24,578 nt of DNA, from NCBI RefSeq assembly GCF_000373985.1, contig NZ_KB893054.1, positions 33,011 through 57,588 on the forward strand, read 5' to 3'. The notes beneath the pieces are model-generated. The model did not search any database. It was not told the DNA's origin and worked only from the letters and a program-made list of their open reading frames with translations. Source of the stretch: Desulfobacter curvatus DSM 3379. Its GTDB lineage: Bacteria; Desulfobacterota; Desulfobacteria; Desulfobacterales; Desulfobacteraceae. Positions 7,151-15,072 of this stretch are shown piece after piece; position 1 is the stretch's first letter; each line of letters opens with the position of its first letter. The translations under genes were made by a program, and so were the position numbers.

Positions 7151-8355
7151 ATTTTTTTATCACTGGCGGACCGGTATTTGACGGCAGGCGGCTGATTCCC
7201 CAAGGCTCCGTCCTTGTACACCACGGCCGCGTCGTTGAGGTAAGCTGCAGCAGCAGATCAGATATGAATGTTGCACGGAAAGGGTCCGAAGCTCCCGGCA
7301 ATCTGCGAACCATCAACACCAATGGCAGCCTGATCATGCCTGGACTTGTGGACCTCCATTCGGACAGTCTGGAGCGCTCCATTGAAAAGCGCAAAGGGGT
7401 ATTTTTCGACGTAGAATTTGCTTTGCTTAACCTGGACCGGCACCTGGCCGCCTGCGGCATTACCAGTTTTTTCCATGCCTTAAGCTTTGCCGACAACGAA
7501 CTGGGCCTGCGCTCTCCTGGAACCGCTGCAAGCTGCGTGAAAAAAATCAAGGCCTTTACCAACTCCCCCCAATCTCTGGTCCGGCATAACACCCACATCC
7601 GCTACGAGGTGGGGTCAAGGCAGAGTTTTGAGGTGATCCTGGGCCTTTTGGATGAGGGCCTGGTGGACCTTGTCTCCATCATGGACCACACCCCGGGCCA
7701 GGGCCAGTTCAAATCCCTCACCGACTACTTGACCTTCCACCTGGCCGAGTACGACCTGACCCGGGATGAGATAGAGAGCCGTGCCAGGGAAAAACTGAAC
7801 GGGAACCAGGAAGCCTGGGACATGGTGACCACCCTGGTGGACGTTGTCTCCGCCCGGGGCATTCCCATGCTCAGCCACGACGACGACACCCCGGAAAAGG
7901 TGGACCTGGTCCGATCCATGGGAGTTAAGGCCACTGAGTTCCCTGTGTCCATGGCCGCTGCCGTGCAGGCATCAAAGGCCGGGATGGCTGTTTTCATGGG
8001 CTCTCCCAACCTGATCAGGGATGCCTCCACCAATGGAAATCTCAAGGCATCCCAGGTCCTTGAAACCGGAATGCTTACCGGGCTGGTTTCGGACTATTAC
8101 CCGGAATCCTTGTTTCAGGCCGCCTTCAAAGCAGGCCACAAAATCAATAACCTGGAAGCGGGTCTGGCTGCCGTCACCTCCGGGCCCGGCGGCTATCTCA
8201 ACCCGGAAAGAGGCCCGGGCCGGCTTTCTCCCGGAGCCCCGGCAGATATTCTCATCGTAAACCAGGACCATGCTTGGGCCCACATCACCCAGGCTTTTGT
8301 CAACGGACGTCAGGTGTTCAGCATTGAAGCGCCTCACATGTCCAGGGCCGTATAA
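7147..8355 (+). CDS. phnM: Ribose 1-phosphonate 5-triphosphate diphosphatase PhnM
   Basis: PhnM is an amidohydrolase-superfamily metalloenzyme that removes pyrophosphate from ribose 1-phosphonate 5-triphosphate to give the 5-phosphate substrate of PhnJ. The expected metal-site motifs are present: GLVDLHSD at 66-73 (H71, D73), SIMDHTPGQ at 177-185, LSHDDDTPE at 242-250, GSPNLIRD at 285-292 and SDYYPESL at 315-322. At 402 residues it is slightly longer than E. coli PhnM (378), partly from a longer N-terminal loop (about 33-56). The ATG overlaps the end of phnL. PhnM is cytoplasmic. Confidence 0.95.
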   Translation: MNFFITGGPVFDGRRLIPQGSVLVHHGRVVEVSCSSRSDMNVARKGSEAPGNLRTINTNGSLIMPGLVDLHSDSLERSIEKRKGVFFDVEFALLNLDRHLAACGITSFFHALSFADNELGLRSPGTAASCVKKIKAFTNSPQSLVRHNTHIRYEVGSRQSFEVILGLLDEGLVDLVSIMDHTPGQGQFKSLTDYLTFHLAEYDLTRDEIESRAREKLNGNQEAWDMVTTLVDVVSARGIPMLSHDDDTPEKVDLVRSMGVKATEFPVSMAAAVQASKAGMAVFMGSPNLIRDASTNGNLKASQVLETGMLTGLVSDYYPESLFQAAFKAGHKINNLEAGLAAVTSGPGGYLNPERGPGRLSPGAPADILIVNQDHAWAHITQAFVNGRQVFSIEAPHMSRAV

Positions 8356-8364
8356 GGAGATTTC

Positions 8365-9201
8365 ATGAGTTCCCAATCCGTTCTCACCGTTAAACGTCTG
8401 ACCAAGATTTTCAAGCCGGATATCACTGCCGTGGATAATGTCTCTTTTTCCGTGAACCAGGGGGAATTGGTGGCCATCCTGGGGCCATCCGGAGCGGGGA
8501 AGTCCACCCTGTTGCGCTGTCTGAACCGCCTCATCCCCAGGACAGCCGGAGAAATACGCATCCACGGGGCGGACATCACCCGGTGCCGGGGCAGGGCACT
8601 TCTTAAACTCAGGTCCGACGTGGGCATGGTCTTCCAGCAGTTCAACCTGGTGCCCAGGCTCACGGTATTTGAAAATGTCCTGGCCGGGCGGCTGAGCCTT
8701 TGTTCCAACCGCTTATGGTCAATTGCCTCGGTGTTCAGGATCTTCAAGGAAGCTGAAAAACAAAAGGCCTTTGAGGCCCTCACCCAGGTGGGGATTTCTC
8801 ATCTGGCCGCCAAACGGGCTGACAGTCTTTCCGGTGGCCAGCAGCAGCGGGTAGCCATTGCCAGGACCTTGGCCCAGGAGCCCCGGGTGGTCCTGGCAGA
8901 CGAACCTGTGGCCAGTCTGGACCCGGCCAGTTCCCACCGGGTCATGGGCATTCTTAAAAAAATCTGTGAGTCCAAAACCATCCCGGTTCTCATCAACCTT
9001 CACCAGGTGGACCTGGCCCAGCAGTACGCCGACCGGATCATCGGCATCCAGGACGGCAGTCTGGTCTTTGACGGCCCCGTGGATCAGTTCACCCCGGATA
9101 TTGCCAAAACCATTTACGGGGCGGAGTTTGAATCCGCTGTTTGTTCAGCAGGCACCAGTTCCCCTCCGAATACGGCCGAGAAAGAAACCTTTGCCGCATA
9201 A
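8365..9201 (+). CDS. phnC: Phosphonate ABC transporter ATP-binding protein PhnC
   Basis: PhnC is the cytoplasmic ATPase of the PhnCDE phosphonate importer. Walker A GPSGAGKST is at 40-48, signature LSGGQQQRVAIA at 155-166, Walker B VVLADEP at 175-181, and the H-loop LINLHQVDLA follows. The region between Walker A and the signature contains the PhnC-typical GMVFQQFNLVPRLTVFENVLAGRL run (within 87-110). The ATG at 8365 follows AAGGAG and lies nine bases after phnM. The last about 25 residues are a Ser/Thr/Ala-rich tail beyond the usual end. In E. coli phnCDE come first in the operon; here they follow phnM. Confidence 0.95.
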   Translation: MSSQSVLTVKRLTKIFKPDITAVDNVSFSVNQGELVAILGPSGAGKSTLLRCLNRLIPRTAGEIRIHGADITRCRGRALLKLRSDVGMVFQQFNLVPRLTVFENVLAGRLSLCSNRLWSIASVFRIFKEAEKQKAFEALTQVGISHLAAKRADSLSGGQQQRVAIARTLAQEPRVVLADEPVASLDPASSHRVMGILKKICESKTIPVLINLHQVDLAQQYADRIIGIQDGSLVFDGPVDQFTPDIAKTIYGAEFESAVCSAGTSSPPNTAEKETFAA

Positions 9202-9258
9202 CCCCTGAAGCATAGCCTTTGTTCCATCACCCCATTACTTTATTGTAAGGAGATAAAA

Positions 9259-10146
9259 ATGAAATTTGTGAAGAAAATTTTGATTGCTCTGTTCTGCCTC
9301 ACCATGACGGCAGGCGCCGGTGTCAATGCCGCCCCGAACTGGCCGGATAAAATCCGGGTCGGCCTCATCCCCACTGAGGGCGGGGCCGATATCCAGGTCC
9401 GGTTCGCTCCGCTTATGGCGCACCTGGAGAAAAATCTGGGCATCAAGGTTGAGGCCTTTTCCGCCTCTGATTATGCCGGCATCATCACCGCCATGGCCCA
9501 CAAGCACATCGACTTTGCGTACTTTGGCCCCAAATCCTATGTGGAAGCCTCTGCCAGGGCCGGTGCCGAAGCCCTGGCCCTGGAGCTGGACAAGACCGGT
9601 GCCAAAGGTTACTACGGCATCATCATCACCAAGAAGGGTTCCGGGATCACTTCCCTGGACCAGGCCATTGACAAGACCCACACCTTCTCCTTTACCGACC
9701 CCAACTCCACCTCAGGGTGCCTGGTTCCCAGCGTACTTTTTTACCGCGACCTGAAGACCAATCCGGAACAACTCTTCACCGAAGTCTCTTTTTCAGGATC
9801 CCACGGTGCCTCTATTCTGGCTGTGAAGAACGCTAAAATCGAGGTGGCCTCCACCAACAACATTGACCTGGACCGGATGATTGAAAAGGGTGCTGCCTCA
9901 AAGGACGACTTCAACATTATTTGGACCTCAGAGCTGATTCCCGGCGCCCCCATGGCCGGCAGAAAAGATCTGCCGGCCAGTCTCAAGGCCGCTTTTACAG
10001 GCGCATTGATGTCCTTTAACTTTGACAAAGCCGGCATTGAAAAGCTCCAGAACGGGGGCTATGCTCCGGTAAACGACGCCACCTATGACGTGGTCCGGTA
10101 TATGAAGCGTCTCAAAGCCAAGCTCCAGGAGAAAAAAGGAAACTAA
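9259..10146 (+). CDS. phnD: Phosphonate ABC transporter substrate-binding protein PhnD
   Basis: PhnD is the periplasmic binding protein that captures phosphonates for the PhnCE transporter. The N-terminus is a typical Sec signal peptide: MKFVKK, then a hydrophobic stretch to about residue 19, then a likely cleavage after VNA (24). There is no lipobox Cys, so it should be soluble in the periplasm. The mature part has family-typical motifs (RVGLIPTEGG near 34-43, a DFAYFGPKSY stretch near 86-95, and SFTDPNSTSG near 141-150). TAAGGAG lies six bases before the ATG. A 57-base gap after phnC is one of the longer gaps within the operon. Confidence 0.94.
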   Translation: MKFVKKILIALFCLTMTAGAGVNAAPNWPDKIRVGLIPTEGGADIQVRFAPLMAHLEKNLGIKVEAFSASDYAGIITAMAHKHIDFAYFGPKSYVEASARAGAEALALELDKTGAKGYYGIIITKKGSGITSLDQAIDKTHTFSFTDPNSTSGCLVPSVLFYRDLKTNPEQLFTEVSFSGSHGASILAVKNAKIEVASTNNIDLDRMIEKGAASKDDFNIIWTSELIPGAPMAGRKDLPASLKAAFTGALMSFNFDKAGIEKLQNGGYAPVNDATYDVVRYMKRLKAKLQEKKGN

Positions 10147-10149
10147 ACC

Positions 10150-11721
10150 ATGGAAAAGGGATTTAAATCTCTGACCTTTGCTGCGGGATTGATGCCCATC
10201 GCAGGATTTATCCTGCCCTGGCTGGAGAAAGATCCCTTTCACTACTCAGGTTACAGCCTGGCCATGCTTGGGTGCTGGGTTCTGTTACTCTTTCCCCTTT
10301 CCGGCGCTGCTGCCGCAGGTCTTGCCCTGATACGCAGTCGGCCCAGGGCAGCAGATCTGCTTTACCCGGGCCTGGCAGGCCTGACCGCCCTGGCGGTGCT
10401 CATCGCCGACTTGCTGTTTTCGGATTCCGTGGTCTTGTCTCTAAACCGGCGCGGGCCCTGGACCGAAATGATTCACCTCCGGGACGGATCGCAGCTTGTC
10501 AGGTTTCATCCGGTGGAAAGCTTAGGGTTTGGCCTGATCTTATGCCTTTTAGGCACCCTTATGCTCTGTGTTCTGCCCCTTATCTTCCGCCGCTTTCTGG
10601 ATGAGACCAGGTTGGATCAGCCCCTTGCCTTCCGCAAGGTGATCCGGCCGCCCACGGTCCTTTCCGGTTACCGGCGGTTCAATCTTTTGGCTGTCTGCCT
10701 GGTCACTTTGTCCGTGACCTGGGTCTGGTGCGGCATCAGCCCCTTAAAGGTCTGGGAAAATCGGGGCCATGCCAAAGAATACCTTTTCGGCCGGGACTTA
10801 AGCCAGGTCGATCAAGCGTATATCCAGGACCAGATCAATCGGGCTGCCCAGACCCAGGCCATGGGAAGAGCCCAGGAATATATGTCCAACAAGTACAGGA
10901 ACCTGCTCTTTGACCAACGCCCGGATTTTCAGGAAATGGAAAAGGAGCGCAGGGAAAAAGAAAAAGAGATTCTGGCATCCATGGACCCCAAAGAGATCCG
11001 GAGGCTGAAGCAGGCAGCGGAAAAGGATGCCTTAAAAGAAAAACAAGGGGGATATTTCCCGCCTGAAACCTCGCCCGAAAAGATCAAGGGATATATCGTG
11101 GCCCTGCTGGAGACCATTGCCATTGCCATCTGGGGGACGCTGCTGGCCCTGGTCTGTGCCGTCCCAATCTCCTTTTTCGCCGCCCAAAATACCCTGGAAA
11201 TTATCCTGCCCGGGGAAGACGTCAAATCCGGATCCAGCCGGAAATCCATCTCCTTTATGGTCCGGCGGCTGTTGGACGCCTGCAGGGGATTCAATGAATT
11301 TGTCATGGCCTTGATATTTGTGGCTGTGATTGGTTTAGGGCCCTACGCCGGTATCCTGGCCCTGTGGATTCACACCTTCGGCATTCTGGGCAAGGTCTTT
11401 TCTGAGCAGATTGAGGCCATTGAATCCGGCCAGGTAGAGGCCCTGACCAGCACGGGTGCGTCTGCCGCCCAGACCATTGCATTTTCCGTTATGCCCCAGG
11501 TCATGCCGGTTTTTGTTTCCTATACCCTGCTCAGGTTTGAATCCAACGTCAGAAGCGCCGCTATTCTTGGTTTTGTCGGGGCCGGCGGTATCGGCTTTCT
11601 CATCTTTGACAAACTGAACGGATACCTGTTCCGGGAAGTCTGCACCATGATGATCATCATCATTATCACTGTGGGCATTATTGACCACCTGTGCAGCAAG
11701 ATAAGAATGAGATTTATTTAA
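10150..11721 (+). CDS. phnE: Enlarged phosphonate ABC transporter permease PhnE
   Basis: The C-terminal 210 residues are a clear PhnE permease domain: an ETIAIAIWGTLLAL transmembrane entry at 321-334, GLGPYAGILALWIHT at 395-409, the EAA-like loop EALTSTGASAAQTI at 430-443, and NVRSAAILGFVGAGGIGF at 466-483. At 523 residues the protein is about twice the 260-280 of ordinary PhnE. Residues about 8-148 form four extra hydrophobic segments (8-25, 35-62, 71-92, 124-147). Residues 175-200 look like the normal first PhnE helix. Residues about 220-310 are a highly charged, probably coiled-coil insertion before the second normal helix. It starts three bases after phnD. There is no sign of a frameshift joining two genes. 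Confidence 0.92.
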   Translation: MEKGFKSLTFAAGLMPIAGFILPWLEKDPFHYSGYSLAMLGCWVLLLFPLSGAAAAGLALIRSRPRAADLLYPGLAGLTALAVLIADLLFSDSVVLSLNRRGPWTEMIHLRDGSQLVRFHPVESLGFGLILCLLGTLMLCVLPLIFRRFLDETRLDQPLAFRKVIRPPTVLSGYRRFNLLAVCLVTLSVTWVWCGISPLKVWENRGHAKEYLFGRDLSQVDQAYIQDQINRAAQTQAMGRAQEYMSNKYRNLLFDQRPDFQEMEKERREKEKEILASMDPKEIRRLKQAAEKDALKEKQGGYFPPETSPEKIKGYIVALLETIAIAIWGTLLALVCAVPISFFAAQNTLEIILPGEDVKSGSSRKSISFMVRRLLDACRGFNEFVMALIFVAVIGLGPYAGILALWIHTFGILGKVFSEQIEAIESGQVEALTSTGASAAQTIAFSVMPQVMPVFVSYTLLRFESNVRSAAILGFVGAGGIGFLIFDKLNGYLFREVCTMMIIIIITVGIIDHLCSKIRMRFI

Positions 11722-11974
11722 TTACCATGCCGTGGAAAACGCCCGGCCTTGCACCACGGCCAGTCCCTACAGCTACGCCTAATTCATTGATCAACTGCGG
11801 CGCCGGATACTGAAGATCAACCGGCCCAATACAAGGGCCTGCTGATGATGGAGCTGCGCTCCCGGTATTTTCAGGATATTCCCATCTCAAGGGCCAATTT
11901 GGCCCACATCCTATTCGAGGTTCTGGGAACCGGAGAAAACGTCGCCCCGTCCAATATAGGCTCATACTCATAAC
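11722..11974 (+). pseudogene. Probable degraded coding remnant, family unknown
   Basis: The plus strand reads as protein-like sequence broken into pieces. A frame from 11722 stops at 11778-11780. The same frame resumes with FIDQLRRRILKINR and stops again near 11843. A neighbouring frame is open from about 11794 to the stop at 11972-11974, and its C-terminus (around MMELRSRYFQDIPISRANL) looks like real coding sequence. An in-frame stop plus a one-base shift would explain this as one decayed gene. I cannot name the family. A minus-strand open frame (11714-11986) covers the same stretch and looks like its shadow, though that is not certain. Confidence 0.35.
11729..11760 (+). terminator. GC-rich hairpin after phnE, without a T-run
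   Basis: GCCGTGG at 11729-11735 pairs exactly with CCACGGC at 11754-11760 across an 18-base loop, seven bases after the phnE stop. No T-run follows, so this is at best a weak or Rho-assisted operon end; it may also be a chance feature of the gene remnant in this region. Confidence 0.3.
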
Positions 11975-11990
11975 CCTCATCTCCATTTAA

Positions 11991-12137
11991 TTACTTGAAT
12001 TCCTGCAATCGGCATGGACGTTTTCGGGAGGCCCGAGCGGCTTTAAACGCGTCGATCATCTGTTGCGCATAATCTTCCTTCAATAATAAAACGGTAAGGT
12101 AGTTTTTTTTCTTAAAATATCTTATAATTTCAATTTT
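11991..12137 (-). pseudogene. Short minus-strand coding remnant (up to 49 codons)
   Basis: The minus-strand frame is open from 12137 to a TAA at 11991-11993. It reads as a lysine-rich, helical peptide (LLLKEDYAQQMIDAFKAARA region). No convincing start exists: the only Met is near the C-terminal third, and a TTG at 12083-12081 would give 30 residues. It faces the plus-strand remnant. It could be a fragment of a small gene, or a start-less shadow; the family is unknown. Confidence 0.25.
12123..12128 (+). promoter_or_regulatory. Candidate -10 element for der
   Basis: TATAAT matches the sigma-70 -10 consensus exactly and lies 41 bases before the der ATG. No good -35 hexamer is found 16-18 bases upstream, where there is a T-run instead, so this is only a candidate. 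Confidence 0.3.
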
Positions 12138-12169
12138 CTAACCCCTTTTTTTGTCCGGGAGAAATACAT

Positions 12170-13639
12170 ATGAAACCGGTTGTGGCCCTTGTGGGCCGCC
12201 CCAATGTTGGAAAATCCACATTGTTTAATAGAATTACAAAATCCCGCCAGGCCCTGGTGGATGATATGCCCGGTGTCACCCGGGACCGGCAGTATGCCGA
12301 TACCCAATGGGAGGATAAAAACTTTACCCTGGTTGATACCGGCGGTTTTTTAAGTGCGGATGATGACTATTTTGCATCCCAGATCAGGGAGCAGTTGTTG
12401 CGGGCCGTGGACCAGGCCGATGTCCTGGTGTTTATTCTGGATGGCCGGGCAGGGCTTTCTCCCTATGACCGTGATCTTGCCGATCTTTTACGCCGTACAG
12501 AAAAGCCTGTTTTTTATCTGATTAATAAGGTTGAAAGCCTTCACCGCCAGGAAGACGAGCTTGGGGAGTTCTATACGCTGGGTGTGGACCGGTTTTATAA
12601 AGTATCCGCCGAACATGGTCTGGGGGTAGGTGATTTTCTTTCAGATCTGGTGGCTATGCTGCCCGATGCCCCGGCTGAATCAGGTGAGCAGGGTGATGAT
12701 GACGATAACGGGCCCATCCGTATTGCCATTATCGGGCGTCCCAACGTGGGTAAATCATCCCTTGCCAACCGGCTTTTCGGCGAACAGCGTGTGGTGGTTA
12801 ACGATAAGGCCGGCACCACCCGGGATGCCATTGAATTATCCGTGAACCGGAAAGGCCGGGAATTCATCCTTAAAGATACCGCAGGCATCCGCCGTAAGGG
12901 TAAGGTGACTGACAAGCTTGAAAAATTTTCCATTCTCAAGGCCCTGGACAGTATGGAAGATTGTGATGTGGCGTTGATTCTCATTGACTGCTCCGAAGGC
13001 ATCACGGACCAGGACATCACCATTGCAGGGTATGCGGAAAAAAGGGGGTGCGGGGCCATCTTTCTGCTCAATAAGTGGGATCTTGTGGACAAGTCCGAAA
13101 AAGGGCAGCAGGCGTTTATCAAAGAGCTGCGCCAGAAGGCAAGGTTCCTGTCCTTTGCGCCTGCCCTCACCATTTCAGCCAAGACCGGCCAGCGCTGCCA
13201 CAAGATTTTTGATGAAGTGGAAAAGGTTTATAAGGAATACTGCCACAGAATCAATACGGGCATGGTTAACCGGATCATCGAAGACGCCGTGTATAGAGAT
13301 GAGCCATCCCTTCACAAAGGCCGGCGCATCAAGTTTTTTTATGCATCCCAGGTGGCGGTAAAACCGCCTTGCTTTGTCTGTTTTGTCAACTACCCCGAAG
13401 CCGTACACTTTTCTTATAAACGATACCTGGTCAACCAGCTGCGCCAGATGATCCCCTTGAACTTGACACCTGTTAAACTATATTTCAGGGAAAAAACCGG
13501 TAAAATTGAATTTTCCGGCAACACAAAGGAGTTCAGGCGAATCCAAGCGAAGAAAAAGAAGGTGATGACAAAGCGGGATAAGCAGCGCAAAGAACAGAGC
13601 CGCAGAAAACGCGAACGGGATCAGAAAAACGCATTGTAA
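12170..13639 (+). CDS. der: Ribosome-assembly GTPase Der (EngA)
   Basis: Der has two tandem GTPase domains and a KH-like C-terminal domain and acts in 50S ribosomal subunit maturation. Domain 1 shows GRPNVGKST at 9-17, the Thr of GVTRD at 35-39 and DTGG at 56-59. Domain 2 shows GRPNVGKSS at 189-197, DTAG at 236-239 and NKWD at 301-304. The linker (about 166-182) is acidic. The C-terminus ends in a strongly Lys/Arg-rich tail (about 460-489), fitting rRNA contact. In domain 1 the G4 motif reads NKVE (119-122) rather than NKxD. The ATG has GGGAG upstream. The stop overlaps the rarA start by one base (TAATG). Confidence 0.96.
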   Translation: MKPVVALVGRPNVGKSTLFNRITKSRQALVDDMPGVTRDRQYADTQWEDKNFTLVDTGGFLSADDDYFASQIREQLLRAVDQADVLVFILDGRAGLSPYDRDLADLLRRTEKPVFYLINKVESLHRQEDELGEFYTLGVDRFYKVSAEHGLGVGDFLSDLVAMLPDAPAESGEQGDDDDNGPIRIAIIGRPNVGKSSLANRLFGEQRVVVNDKAGTTRDAIELSVNRKGREFILKDTAGIRRKGKVTDKLEKFSILKALDSMEDCDVALILIDCSEGITDQDITIAGYAEKRGCGAIFLLNKWDLVDKSEKGQQAFIKELRQKARFLSFAPALTISAKTGQRCHKIFDEVEKVYKEYCHRINTGMVNRIIEDAVYRDEPSLHKGRRIKFFYASQVAVKPPCFVCFVNYPEAVHFSYKRYLVNQLRQMIPLNLTPVKLYFREKTGKIEFSGNTKEFRRIQAKKKKVMTKRDKQRKEQSRRKRERDQKNAL

Positions 13640-14967
13640 TGGATCTTTTTGAGCATACTGCCGATCAGGATATGGCGGGGGCTGCACCACTGGCCGAACG
13701 TATGCGGCCCCGGCGCCTGGAAGATGTTGTGGGCCAGGAGCACATTACGGCCAAAGGCAGTCTGCTGGAACGTGCCGTGTCCGAAGACCGGGTTTTTTCC
13801 ATAATCCTGTGGGGGCCGCCGGGGTGCGGTAAAACCACCCTGGCCAATGTCATTGCAGCCCAGACGAAAAACCAGTGGGTCAAAATTTCTGCGGTGTTGT
13901 CGGGCGTCAAGGAGGTCCGGCAGATTATTGAGGCCGCACAGGAGAGAAGACGGCTTCATAACCGGCGGACCCTGCTGTTTGTGGATGAGATCCACCGGTT
14001 TAACAAATCCCAGCAGGATGCCTTTCTTTTCCATGTGGAAAACGGATTGATCACCTTGATCGGGGCTACCACGGAAAATCCTTCCTTTGAGGTCAATCCC
14101 GCCCTGGTATCCAGATGCCGGGTTTTTGCCTTGAACAGCCTGTCCCAGGGTGCTGTTGTGCAGATTTTGAACCGGGCTTTAACCGATAAAGCCCGGGGGC
14201 TTGGACTGCCGTCGGATATATTTTCCAAAGAGGCCATTGCCCATATCGCCGCTGCATCTGACGGCGATGCACGGGCGGCCCTGACAAATCTTGAAGCCTG
14301 TGCATTGAACCGCGGGGACGCCAAAACGCTGGAGGTAGAAGATGTCAGGGCCATGGTGGCCCAAAAGCTTTTGCGCCATGACAAGGCAGGTGAAGAACAC
14401 TTTAATCTGATCTCCGCCTTTATTAAGAGTGTGCGGGGCAGTGATCCGGATGGGGCCATGTACTGGCTTGAACGGATGCTGGCTGCAGGGGATGACCCCA
14501 TTTACATATTAAGGCGGATGATTCGCCTGGCCACCGAAGACATCGGCCTTGCCGATCCCGGCGCGTTGACCATGGCCATGAATGCGGATGCCTCATTCAG
14601 GCGCCTGGGTCGTCCCGAAGGGGATGGCTCTTTATACCAGGCCACTGTGTACCTGGCCACAGCGCCGAAAAGCAATGCCGTGTATGCGGCCCAGAAACAG
14701 GTTCAAGACGCCGTGAAAAAACATGGGTCCCTGCCCGTGCCCATGCATATTCGCAATGCCCCCACCGGATTGATGAAACAGATGGGTTACGGCAAAGGCT
14801 ATAAATACGCCCATGATCATAAGCACGGGTATGCGCCCCAGTCCTATCTGCCCGAACCCCTTGAAGGCATACGGTTTTATCATCCCACTGCCAGGGGCTA
14901 TGAGAAAACCATAAAGCAGCGTCTTGAGGCGTGGCTGGATCTGAAAAAGAACGCTAAAGATACCTGA
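13639..14967 (+). CDS. rarA: Replication-associated recombination AAA+ ATPase RarA (MgsA)
   Basis: RarA is a clamp-loader-like AAA+ ATPase that acts at stalled replication forks. The 442-residue protein has Walker A GPPGCGKTT at 59-67, Walker B LLFVDEIHRFN at 112-122, sensor-1 region GATTENPSFE at 142-151 and an arginine-finger motif VSRCR at 157-161. The C-terminal half contains the tetramerisation region and the family-typical VYLATAPKSNAVY run. The length is normal. It overlaps der by one base, so the pair is co-translated, although their functions differ. Confidence 0.95.
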   Translation: MDLFEHTADQDMAGAAPLAERMRPRRLEDVVGQEHITAKGSLLERAVSEDRVFSIILWGPPGCGKTTLANVIAAQTKNQWVKISAVLSGVKEVRQIIEAAQERRRLHNRRTLLFVDEIHRFNKSQQDAFLFHVENGLITLIGATTENPSFEVNPALVSRCRVFALNSLSQGAVVQILNRALTDKARGLGLPSDIFSKEAIAHIAAASDGDARAALTNLEACALNRGDAKTLEVEDVRAMVAQKLLRHDKAGEEHFNLISAFIKSVRGSDPDGAMYWLERMLAAGDDPIYILRRMIRLATEDIGLADPGALTMAMNADASFRRLGRPEGDGSLYQATVYLATAPKSNAVYAAQKQVQDAVKKHGSLPVPMHIRNAPTGLMKQMGYGKGYKYAHDHKHGYAPQSYLPEPLEGIRFYHPTARGYEKTIKQRLEAWLDLKKNAKDT

Positions 14968-15007
14968 CGGCGTTTTCCTTGTATTTTACAAATCATTTTG
15001 TTATGGC

Positions 15008-15038
15008 AATTTAACCAAATTGTTGAGAATTTAACCAA
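15008..15038. promoter_or_regulatory. Tandem AATTTAACCAA repeats, 20 bp apart, upstream of the thiolase gene
   Basis: AATTTAACCAA occurs exactly at 15008-15018 and again at 15028-15038, so the two copies are offset by 20 bases, about two helical turns. This would place a bound regulator on the same face of the DNA. The second copy continues into AACCAATGGTT, a short dyad. The block sits 35 bases before the thiolase ATG and could be an operator. The regulator is unknown. Confidence 0.35.
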
Positions 15039-15072
15039 TGGTTTGGAAAAATCAATCCAATTGGAGGCGGAT

